Source: Oxalobacteraceae bacterium UBA5157 (GTDB lineage Bacteria > Pseudomonadota > Gammaproteobacteria > Burkholderiales > Burkholderiaceae_D). From it: a DNA stretch of 14,812 nt. Shown one piece after another: positions 5,958 to 13,164 of the stretch. The number at the start of each line of letters is the position of its first letter. Position 1 is the first letter of the stretch. The notes under the pieces were generated by a model, which saw nothing but the letters and a program-made list of their open reading frames with translations, was not told the origin of the DNA and did no database searches. The stretch spans positions 640 to 15,451 of the forward strand of contig DHXL01000289.1 of the NCBI GenBank assembly GCA_002415335.1. The letters run 5' to 3'. Made by a program: the position numbers and the translations under genes.

Positions 5958-7169
5958 CTATTTGTTTTTGTTATACACATCGACAAACACAGCGGCCAGC
6001 AGCACCAGTCCTTTGATCACTTGCTGATAATCGATGCCGATCCCCATGATCGACATGCCATTGTTCATCACGCCCATCACGAAGGCGCCGATCACCGCCC
6101 CCATCACCTTGCCGACGCCTCCCGAGGCCGATGCGCCGCCGATGAAGCAGGCCGCGATCACATCCAGTTCAAAACCGGTGCCTGCTTTCGGGGTCGCGGT
6201 ATTCAGCCGCGCCGCGAAAATCAGGCCGGCCAGTGCCGCCAGCATGCCCATGTTGACGAAGGTGTAGAACGATACTCTCTCAGTCTTGATGCCCGACAGC
6301 CTAGCCGCCTTTTCGTTGCCGCCGACCGCATAGACCCGGCGCCCCAGCACGGTCCTGTTCGTCACAAAGGTGTAGGCGACCATCAGCACGAACATGATGA
6401 TCAACACATTCGGCATGCCTTTGTAGGTCGCCAGCAGATAACTGAAGTAAACGATGACCGCCGCAAATACCAGATTTTTGAATATGAAGAATGGGTACGG
6501 CTCATCTTCCATGCCGTGCCGGGATTGGTTGACACGCGCGCGAATTTTCACAAACAGCAGCGCACAGGCGACCACGATGCCCACTGCGAGTGAGGTAAGG
6601 CGCAAGTCGACGCCGCCAAACGGATCGGGTATGAAACCCGAACTCAACTTCTGGAACGATTCCGGAAACGGCCCCACCGACTGGCCCTGCAGCAAGGCAA
6701 GCGTCATGCCCTTGAACACCAGCATGCCCGCAAGCGTCACGATGAATGAAGGCATCCTGAAAAAAGCCACCCAATAACCTTGTGCTGCGCCGATGACCGC
6801 ACCTGCCGCGAGGCAAATCACGGTCGCGATGAGGAAGTGCACATGGAAATTTACCATCAGCACCGCAGCCAGTGCCCCGATGAAACCGACCACCGAGCCG
6901 ACCGACAGATCGATATGCCCGGCGACAATGACCATCAACATGCCGAGCGCCATGATCGCGATGTAGCTGTTTTGCAGAAGCAGGTTGGTCAGATTGAGCG
7001 GCTTCATCAAGGTGCCGTCGGTCATCACCTGGAAAAACGCCATGATCGCGATCAGCGATAGCAGCATGCCGTATTCACGTATATTGCTTTTGATAAAACC
7101 GGCGTAGTGCTTCCCGGTTTGTCCTGCCGATTTGTCGGCCGTTTCGGCAGCCGCGAGTTTGTTCGTCAT
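5958..7169 (-). CDS. gguB: Sugar ABC transporter permease, GguB/MmsB/XylH type
   Basis: A 403-residue inner-membrane permease of the CUT2 (ribose/xylose/multiple sugar) class, carrying aldoses released by the ChvE-type binding protein. Many hydrophobic segments are visible from about residue 34 to the end. The family signature VAGHIDLSVGSVVGF (about 82-96) follows the second segment, and near the C-terminus come GGASASGGVGKVMGAVIGAFVMG and the short tail VDVYNKNK. The middle has an extended polar loop (RARVNQSRHGMEDEPYP), a feature shared with XylH/GguB rather than the shorter RbsC. It starts one base after the ATPase stop, with GGAG 9 bases before the ATG, so the two genes are translationally close. 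It is the last gene of the operon. Confidence 0.92.
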   Translation of the reverse strand: MTNKLAAAETADKSAGQTGKHYAGFIKSNIREYGMLLSLIAIMAFFQVMTDGTLMKPLNLTNLLLQNSYIAIMALGMLMVIVAGHIDLSVGSVVGFIGALAAVLMVNFHVHFLIATVICLAAGAVIGAAQGYWVAFFRMPSFIVTLAGMLVFKGMTLALLQGQSVGPFPESFQKLSSGFIPDPFGGVDLRLTSLAVGIVVACALLFVKIRARVNQSRHGMEDEPYPFFIFKNLVFAAVIVYFSYLLATYKGMPNVLIIMFVLMVAYTFVTNRTVLGRRVYAVGGNEKAARLSGIKTERVSFYTFVNMGMLAALAGLIFAARLNTATPKAGTGFELDVIAACFIGGASASGGVGKVMGAVIGAFVMGVMNNGMSIMGIGIDYQQVIKGLVLLAAVFVDVYNKNK

Positions 7170-7170
7170 T

Positions 7171-8700
7171 TCAGTTGTCTCCGTTCTTTACTATCGCGCG
7201 CATGATTTTTTCCTGCGTCGCTTCCGCGGCCAAAAATTCACCGACAAAACGTCCTTCGTTCATCACATAAGTGCGATCGCACATGCCCAGCAGTTCCGGC
7301 ATTTCCGATGAAATCATGATGATGCATTTTCCCTCGCCGGCCAGTTGGCTGATGATGGTATAGATCTCGTACTTGGCGCCGACATCGATCCCGCGCGTCG
7401 GCTCATCCAGGATCAAGACATCGGGATTGGAAAACAGCCACTTGCTGAGCACCACTTTCTGCTGGTTGCCGCCCGACAGGTTCAGCACTTTCTGGAACAC
7501 GGTCGAGCAGCGGATGTTCAGCTTGCGTTTGTAATCGGCGGCGACGGTAAATTCCCGCCCTTCATCGATCACCAGCGCTTTCGACACCGCCGCCAGATTG
7601 GCCAGGCTGATATTCTTTTTGATGTCTTCCTCGAGCAGCAGGCCGTAGCCCTTCCTGTCTTCGGTGACATAGGCGATGCCGTTGGCGATCGCCTTCTCGA
7701 TCGTGCCGACGTCGATTTCCGTGCCGCGCAAATAGACGCGTCCGCTGATGCGCTGGCCGTAGGAGCGGCCGAAAATACTCATCGCCAGTTCGGTGCGGCC
7801 CGCACCCATCAAACCGGCAATGCCGACAATCTCGCCTTTCCTGACGTGGAAATCGAGGCCCTTGATCACCTCCCGGTCGGCATGAAGCGGGTGATGCACC
7901 CGCCAGTCCTTCACTTCGAAAATGGTCTCGCCGATCGCGGGCGTCCGCCGCGGATAACGGTCGGCCATTTCGCGCCCGACCATGTTCTGGATGATGCGGT
8001 CTTCGCTGATGAGTTCCTGCTTGCAATCGAGTCTATCGACCGTGGCGCCGTCGCGCAAAATCGTGATGGAATCGGCAACCTTGGAAATCTCGTTGAGTTT
8101 GTGCGAGATCAGGATCGAGGAAATTCCCTGCGCTTTCAACTCCAGCAGCAGTTCAAGCAGAGCACCGCTGTCGCTCTCGTTCAGGCTTGCAGTCGGCTCG
8201 TCCAGGATCAGCAGTTTGACTTCCTTGGAGAGCGCCTTCGCAATTTCGATCAACTGCTGCTTGCCCACGCCCAGATCGGTGATCAGCGTGTTGGGAGATT
8301 CCTTGAGGCCGACCTTTTCGAGCAACTCCTGGGTCTTCCTGAACGAGGCAGCCCAGTCGATCACGCCATGCCTGGCCTGCTCGTTACCGAGAAAAATATT
8401 CTCCGCGATCGACAGCAGCGGCACCAGCGCCAGTTCCTGATGAATGATGATGATGCCGACTTTTTCGCTGTCGGCGATGTCCTTGAATTGGCGCTCCTGC
8501 GTCTGATAGACAATCTCGCCGGAGTAGGTACCGTAAGGATAGACGCCGCTCAAGACTTTCATCAGCGTCGATTTGCCGGCGCCATTTTCACCGACCACCG
8601 CGTGAATCTCGCCGCTGCGCACCACGAGATTGACATTGTCCAGTGCCTTGACTCCCGGGAAGGTCTTCTTGATCCCACGCATCTCCAGGATGTTGTTCAT
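7171..8700 (-). CDS. gguA: Sugar ABC transporter ATP-binding protein, GguA/MmsA/XylG type
   Basis: A 509-residue cytoplasmic ATPase with two ABC modules in one chain, typical of CUT2 importers. The first module has Walker A GENGAGKST (37-45), an unusual signature LGVGKQQ and Walker B LLILDEPTASL. The second has a degenerate Walker A (GLMGAGRTE), signature LSGGNQQK and Walker B LILDEPTRGIDVGAKYEI. The degenerate second Walker A is normal in this family and suggests that only one site hydrolyses ATP well. The ATG at 8700 has GAGG 7 bases upstream. It is separated from the binding-protein gene by a 138-base spacer with two hairpins, which may lower its expression relative to that gene. Confidence 0.93.
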   Translation of the reverse strand: MNNILEMRGIKKTFPGVKALDNVNLVVRSGEIHAVVGENGAGKSTLMKVLSGVYPYGTYSGEIVYQTQERQFKDIADSEKVGIIIIHQELALVPLLSIAENIFLGNEQARHGVIDWAASFRKTQELLEKVGLKESPNTLITDLGVGKQQLIEIAKALSKEVKLLILDEPTASLNESDSGALLELLLELKAQGISSILISHKLNEISKVADSITILRDGATVDRLDCKQELISEDRIIQNMVGREMADRYPRRTPAIGETIFEVKDWRVHHPLHADREVIKGLDFHVRKGEIVGIAGLMGAGRTELAMSIFGRSYGQRISGRVYLRGTEIDVGTIEKAIANGIAYVTEDRKGYGLLLEEDIKKNISLANLAAVSKALVIDEGREFTVAADYKRKLNIRCSTVFQKVLNLSGGNQQKVVLSKWLFSNPDVLILDEPTRGIDVGAKYEIYTIISQLAGEGKCIIMISSEMPELLGMCDRTYVMNEGRFVGEFLAAEATQEKIMRAIVKNGDN

Positions 8701-8718
8701 ATTCTGACCTCATATTGT

Positions 8719-8829
8719 CGCCCGCAATTCATGAGCTGTGCGCAGCTCGGCACGGGCGATCGGATTGTCGTTTGAGAATGGACTACGATCGGCATCGGTC
8801 CGGCGCAAGCATCGCACAGGACCGAGCCG
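8719..8829 (-). other. Two intercistronic hairpins between chvE and gguA
   Basis: On the mRNA the first is an 11-pair stem with a bulge: CGGC-A-TCGGTCC (8790-8801) against GGACCGAGCCG (8819-8829). The second is a double stem, CGCCCG (8719-8724) with CGGGCG (8753-8758), enclosing GAGCTG/CAGCTC (8733-8738 and 8743-8748). Hairpins placed after a binding-protein gene commonly shield its transcript from 3' decay or partly end transcription, raising binding protein over membrane parts. Confidence 0.55.
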
Positions 8830-8838
8830 TGTGCGGAC

Positions 8839-9906
8839 TTATTTGATCTGGCTTTCGGTATAGTAACCACTACCGCTGACCAGCACTTGCTTCCAGTTCG
8901 ATGCGTCAACGCTGACCGGTTTCAACAGATAGGACGGCACCACCTTGACGCCATTGTTGTAGGTTTTGGTGTCGTTGACGGTCGGTGTTTTTCCGCTCAG
9001 CATGGCGTCGACCATGGCGACCGTGACCTTGGCCAGTTCGCGGGTGTCCTTGAATACGGTTGCTCTCTGCTCACCGCGCAGGATCGACTTGACCGAAGGA
9101 ATTTCAGCATCCTGCCCCGTCACGATCGGCATCGGCAGTTTCGGCGTGCCGTAGCCGACGCCCTTCAGCGAGGAGAGAATGCCGATGCTCAGGCCATCAT
9201 ACGGCGACAGGACTGCGTCAATCCGGCTGTTGCTGTAATACGCGCTGAGCAGGTTGTCCATCCGCGCCTGGGCGACCGCGCCATCCCAACGCAAGGTCGC
9301 CACTTTATCCATCCCCATCTGCTTGCTGCCGACGACGAGTTTGCCCTTGTCGATATAGGGTTTCAGGATCGACATCGCGCCGTCGTAGAAGAAGAACGCA
9401 TTGTTGTCATCGGCCGAGCCGCCGAACAATTCGATGTTGAACGGTCCCTTGCCAGCTTTCAGATTGAGCGCTTTTTCGATATAGCCGGCTTGCAGCACGC
9501 CGACCTGGAAGTTGTCGAAGGTCGCATAGTAATCGACATTCTTGGTGCCGCGAATCAGGCGGTCGTACGCGATGACCTTGATGCCGCTGTCGGCTGCCTT
9601 CTGCAGTACATTCGTGAGCGTGGTGCCGTCGATCGCCGCGATCACCAGCACCTTGGCGCCCTTCGTGATCATGTTCTCGATTTGCGCCAACTGATTCGGG
9701 ATGTCGTCTTCGGCGTATTGCAGATCGGTCTTGTAACCCTTCGCCTTGAAGGCCTTGACCATGCTGTCGCCGTCGGAGATCCAGCGTGACGAAGACTTGG
9801 TCGGCATCGAAATTCCGATCGGCCCCTTTTCCTGCGCGCCTGCCTGCGGCACAATTCCGGCCATCCCCAGCGCCAATCCGGCGATCAATAGTTTCAACAT
9901 TTTCAC
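8839..9906 (-). CDS. chvE: Periplasmic multiple-sugar-binding protein, ChvE type
   Basis: A 355-residue periplasmic binding protein of the CUT2 class. It follows the recalled Agrobacterium ChvE over almost its full length: GISMPTKSSSRWISDGD, GYKTDLQYAEDDIPNQLAQI, VIAYDRLIR, YYATFDNFQVGVLQ, FNIELFGGSADDNNAFFFY, QMGMDKVATLRWD, LSPYDGLSIGILSSLKGVG, TGQDAEIPSVKSI and FKDTRELAKVTV. ChvE binds several aldoses, including D-glucose, D-galactose and L-arabinose, and in Agrobacterium also passes sugar signals to VirA. No VirA-like gene is in this window. A signal peptide is clear (cut near AGA-QEKG, residue 24). The start is the GTG at 9906, because AAGGAG lies 7 bases before it; the ATG two codons later would be 13 bases away. 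It is the first gene of the chvE-gguA-gguB operon. Confidence 0.93.
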   Translation of the reverse strand: MKMLKLLIAGLALGMAGIVPQAGAQEKGPIGISMPTKSSSRWISDGDSMVKAFKAKGYKTDLQYAEDDIPNQLAQIENMITKGAKVLVIAAIDGTTLTNVLQKAADSGIKVIAYDRLIRGTKNVDYYATFDNFQVGVLQAGYIEKALNLKAGKGPFNIELFGGSADDNNAFFFYDGAMSILKPYIDKGKLVVGSKQMGMDKVATLRWDGAVAQARMDNLLSAYYSNSRIDAVLSPYDGLSIGILSSLKGVGYGTPKLPMPIVTGQDAEIPSVKSILRGEQRATVFKDTRELAKVTVAMVDAMLSGKTPTVNDTKTYNNGVKVVPSYLLKPVSVDASNWKQVLVSGSGYYTESQIK

Positions 9907-10372
9907 AGCTTGTCTCCTTTGGTCAATATTATGTTGTCATAAAAATCATTGTGCGGAATGTTTTGGTTCCCCGCATCTTCAGACCTGCACCAGCCCATCG
10001 CAGAGAGGTGTCGATGCATTTCAGTCTTTAAGCATGCTACCCAGATTGCATATCCCGTTCCAATGATCTTTTTTGTATTAGCCATACCAAAATCGATATC
10101 GCGGGTGGGGTGCCGGGATTGCTTCGATTGCCCGATAAATTCCAAACGGTCGCAAGTCTAATCGATCATCGAACTTTCGGCAGAGCCGATTGATACCAAT
10201 TCCGATATTGCGAGGGCTCAAAAAGTCATTGGATAGATATTTCCTAATTACCTAACATGGGTGCCTATTCGATCCCAGCCGCGCAGGCTATCGAGGTCCG
10301 GCGGCTTCATCGCCGGCGCTGCTGCGGATCCTGGCGATCACGCTATCGAAATCCACCAATAGGAAGACGTCA
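9907..10372. promoter_or_regulatory. Divergent control region between transporter operon and aldonate catabolic operon
   Basis: This 466-base region has no supported gene. Candidate promoters point both ways with similar form: TTGGAT-N18-TAACAT (10229-10258, plus, about 108 bases before the dehydratase start) and TTGGAA-N18-TAGCAT (10063-10034, minus, towards chvE). A 12-base near-repeat, CGATATCGCGGG at 10094-10105 and CGATATTGCGAG at 10203-10214, lies upstream of each and could bind a shared regulator. A hairpin CCGGCG/CGCCGG (10298-10303 and 10311-10316) lies in the dehydratase leader. All are read by eye and the promoters are only moderate matches. Confidence 0.4.
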
Positions 10373-12112
10373 ATGTCTGAATCAAAAAAGCGTCCGTTGC
10401 GATCTGCCGAGTGGTTCGGCAGCGCCGATAAGAATGGCTTCATGTATCGCAGCTGGATGAAGAACCAGGGTATTCCCGATCACGAATTTCAGGGCAAGCC
10501 GATCATCGGGATCTGCAATACCTGGTCCGAGCTGACTCCCTGCAACGCGCATTTCCGCAAGATTGCCGAACACGTCAAGCGCGGCATCTTCGAGGCGGGC
10601 GGCTTTCCGGTCGAGTTTCCGGTATTTTCCAACGGCGAATCCAACCTGCGTCCGACCGCGATGCTGACGCGTAACCTGGCGAGCATCGATGTCGAAGAAT
10701 CGATCCGCGGCAATCCGATGGATGCGGTGGTGCTGCTGGTCGGCTGCGACAAAACTACGCCGGCACTATTGATGGGCGCGGCCAGTTGCGACATTCCGAC
10801 GATCGTCGTCACCGGCGGCCCGATGCTGAACGGTAAGCACGAGGGCAAGGATATCGGGTCCGGCACGGCGGTCTGGCAATTGCACGAAGCGGTCAAGGCG
10901 GGGCAGATCACCCTGCATCAATTCATGTCGGCCGAGTCCGGCATGTCGCGCTCGGCCGGCACCTGCAACACGATGGGCACCGCCTCGACCATGGCCTGCA
11001 TGGCTGAAGCGCTGGGAACATCGCTGCCGCACAACGCAGCGATTCCGGCTGTCGATGCGCGCCGTTATGTATTGGCGCATATGTCCGGCATGCGCATTGT
11101 CGATATGGTTTGGGAGGATTTGCGGCTGTCGAAAATTCTGACCCGCGACGCGTTCGAAAATGCGATCAAAGTCAATGCCGCGATCGGTGGCTCGACCAAT
11201 GCGGTGATTCATTTGAAAGCGATCGCCGGACGCATCGGCGTGCCGCTCGAACTGGAGGATTGGACCACGATTGGGCGCGGCACGCCGACCATCGTCGATT
11301 TGATGCCATCGGGCCGCTTTCTGATGGAAGATTTTTATTACGCGGGCGGTTTGCCGGCGGTATTGCGGCGCATGGGTGAGGGCGGATTATTGCCGCACAA
11401 GGGTGCGTTGACCGTCAACGGAAAATCAATTTGGGACAACACATGGGACGCACCGGTCCATAACGATGAAGTGATTCGTCCGCTGGGAAATCCGCTGGTC
11501 GCCGATGGCGGCATCTGCATCCTGCGCGGCAATCTGGCACCGCGCGGCGCGGTGCTGAAACCGTCCGCCGCTTCGCCGGAGCTGATGCGGCACCGCGGGC
11601 AAGCCGTCGTGTTCGAAGACCTGGATCACTACAAGTCGCGCATTAACGATCCTGAGCTGGCGGTCGATGCCAATTCGGTGCTGGTCCTGAAAAACTGCGG
11701 TCCGAAGGGCTATCCCGGCATGGCCGAAGTCGGCAACATGGGCCTGCCGCCGAAATTGCTGGCACAGGGCGTGACCGACATGGTGCGCATTTCCGATGCC
11801 CGCATGAGCGGTACCGCGTATGGCACGGTGGTGTTGCATGTTGCACCGGAAGCGGCTGCCGGCGGGCCACTGGCGATCGTGCAAGACGGCGATTGGATCG
11901 AGCTCGATTGCGTCGCAGGACGTTTGCATCTCGATATCAGCGACGTGGAAATCGCCCGGCGCATGGAAAACCCTGGCGCCAGACCGGCATCGGGCGAACG
12001 CGGCGGCTACCAAAAACTGTATCTCGAGCATGTGCTGCAGGCCGACGAAGGATGCGATTTCGATTTCCTGGTCGGCAGCCGCGGCTCTGCGGTTCCACGG
12101 CATTCGCATTGA
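10373..12112 (+). CDS. IlvD/EDD-family aldonate dehydratase, probably L-arabonate dehydratase
   Basis: A 579-residue iron-sulfur dehydratase, the same length as the Rhizobium L-arabinonate dehydratase, which it closely resembles from memory. It should convert L-arabonate, and perhaps D-fuconate or D-xylonate, to the 2-keto-3-deoxy acid. The three cysteines expected to hold the [2Fe-2S] cluster are present: C57 (ELTPCNAH), C125 (LVGCDKTTPALLMG) and C198 (SAGTCNTMGTASTM). K127, next to C125, matches the carbamylated metal-binding lysine, and S479 in RISDARMSGTAYG is the expected catalytic serine. The ATG at 10373 has AGGA 8 bases upstream. It is first in a three-gene operon with the AraD1-type gene and the semialdehyde dehydrogenase, which favours the oxidative pentose route over branched-chain amino-acid synthesis. 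Substrate choice among aldonates cannot be settled by sequence alone. Confidence 0.9.
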   Translation: MSESKKRPLRSAEWFGSADKNGFMYRSWMKNQGIPDHEFQGKPIIGICNTWSELTPCNAHFRKIAEHVKRGIFEAGGFPVEFPVFSNGESNLRPTAMLTRNLASIDVEESIRGNPMDAVVLLVGCDKTTPALLMGAASCDIPTIVVTGGPMLNGKHEGKDIGSGTAVWQLHEAVKAGQITLHQFMSAESGMSRSAGTCNTMGTASTMACMAEALGTSLPHNAAIPAVDARRYVLAHMSGMRIVDMVWEDLRLSKILTRDAFENAIKVNAAIGGSTNAVIHLKAIAGRIGVPLELEDWTTIGRGTPTIVDLMPSGRFLMEDFYYAGGLPAVLRRMGEGGLLPHKGALTVNGKSIWDNTWDAPVHNDEVIRPLGNPLVADGGICILRGNLAPRGAVLKPSAASPELMRHRGQAVVFEDLDHYKSRINDPELAVDANSVLVLKNCGPKGYPGMAEVGNMGLPPKLLAQGVTDMVRISDARMSGTAYGTVVLHVAPEAAAGGPLAIVQDGDWIELDCVAGRLHLDISDVEIARRMENPGARPASGERGGYQKLYLEHVLQADEGCDFDFLVGSRGSAVPRHSH

Positions 12113-12148
12113 GCATTTCAATCATCCACTCTACGATCGGAACATCGC

Positions 12149-13147
12149 ATGTTATTGCTTCAATTTAAAGACAGCCAAGGCGAGCGCCGTATCGGCATAC
12201 TTGAATCGGATGGCAACAGGATCCGCGTGATCGATGGACATCGATCGACCTACGAACTGGCCTCTGCGGCGATCCGGCAAAAGCGCGCGTTGAAGGAAGT
12301 CGCGCTGGAAATGCTGGGCGAAAGCGTGATCGATTTTGAATCGCTGGTGCAGGAAGGACGCCTGCTGCCGCCGCTTGATCATCCCGACGCGGCGCACTGC
12401 ACCGTGACCGGGACCGGCCTCACGCATCTGGGTAGCGCGGATACGCGCGATGCGATGCACAAGAAACTGGAAGCGGAGGTCGAGACGCTCAGCGACAGTA
12501 TGAAGATGTTCCGCCTGGGGCTGGAGGGCGGCAAGCCTGCGCAGGGACAAACCGGCGTGCAGCCGGAATGGTTTTACAAAGGCGACGGTTCGATCGTGCG
12601 CGCGAGTGAACAGGACTTGACGATGCCTGGCTTTTCTCTGGACGGCGGCGAAGAAAGCGAGATTGCGGGGCTCTATCTGATCGGCCCGGACGGCGTGCCC
12701 TATCGTCTCGGCTACGCGCTCGGCAATGAGTTCTCGGATCACGTCACCGAGCGCATGAATTACCTGTATCTGGCGCATTCCAAACTGCGCGAATGCAGCG
12801 TCGGCCCGGCCTTGTTGCTGGGTGAATTGCCGGGCCACGTGGCGGGAGTATCACGCGTGCGCAAGGCGGATGGAAAAGTGCGCTGGGAAAAAGCTTTCTT
12901 GAGCGGCGAAGACAACATGTCGCACACGATCGCCAATCTCGAACAGCATCATTTCAAATATCCATTGTTTTGCCGGCCCGGCGACGTGCATGTGCATTTT
13001 TTCGGCGCTGCGGCACTCAGTTTCGCCGATGGCGTTCGGGTGGCAGAGGGCGAGACATTTGAAATTGAAGCAGCGCTGTTCGGCCCGCCCTTGCGCAATC
13101 GCCTAGCGATCGCGCCGGCAACGATGCCGCATGTCGTCGCTCTATGA
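12149..13147 (+). CDS. araD1: AraD1/GguC-family fumarylacetoacetase-fold protein, likely 2-keto-3-deoxyaldonate dehydratase
   Basis: A 332-residue protein of the fumarylacetoacetate hydrolase superfamily, AraD1/GguC branch. The metal-binding pattern is visible: acidic E168, E169 and E171 in GGEESEIAGLYLIG, then GYALGNEFSDHVTERMNYLYLAHSK (N193, E194), corresponding to the GN-D/E-x-S motif of the fold. In Agrobacterium the relative gguC follows the chvE-gguAB transporter. The operon position, between an aldonate dehydratase and an alpha-ketoglutarate semialdehyde dehydrogenase, is where the 2-keto-3-deoxy-L-arabonate dehydratase belongs. The classical enzyme of that step (AraD) is of the unrelated DapA type, so this would be a non-homologous substitute; AraD1 proteins have been proposed for it. 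The ATG at 12149 is 36 bases after the dehydratase stop, with GGAA 8 bases upstream. Confidence 0.87.
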   Translation: MLLLQFKDSQGERRIGILESDGNRIRVIDGHRSTYELASAAIRQKRALKEVALEMLGESVIDFESLVQEGRLLPPLDHPDAAHCTVTGTGLTHLGSADTRDAMHKKLEAEVETLSDSMKMFRLGLEGGKPAQGQTGVQPEWFYKGDGSIVRASEQDLTMPGFSLDGGEESEIAGLYLIGPDGVPYRLGYALGNEFSDHVTERMNYLYLAHSKLRECSVGPALLLGELPGHVAGVSRVRKADGKVRWEKAFLSGEDNMSHTIANLEQHHFKYPLFCRPGDVHVHFFGAAALSFADGVRVAEGETFEIEAALFGPPLRNRLAIAPATMPHVVAL

Positions 13148-13164
13148 GAGACACAGGGGAAGTA

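Noticed and set aside
7345..8775. 476-codon open frame on the plus strand opposite the sugar ATPase
   Set aside because: Antisense shadow; the minus strand shows all ABC ATPase motifs.
8887..9789. 300-codon open frame on the plus strand opposite chvE
   Set aside because: Antisense shadow of a well-conserved binding-protein gene.
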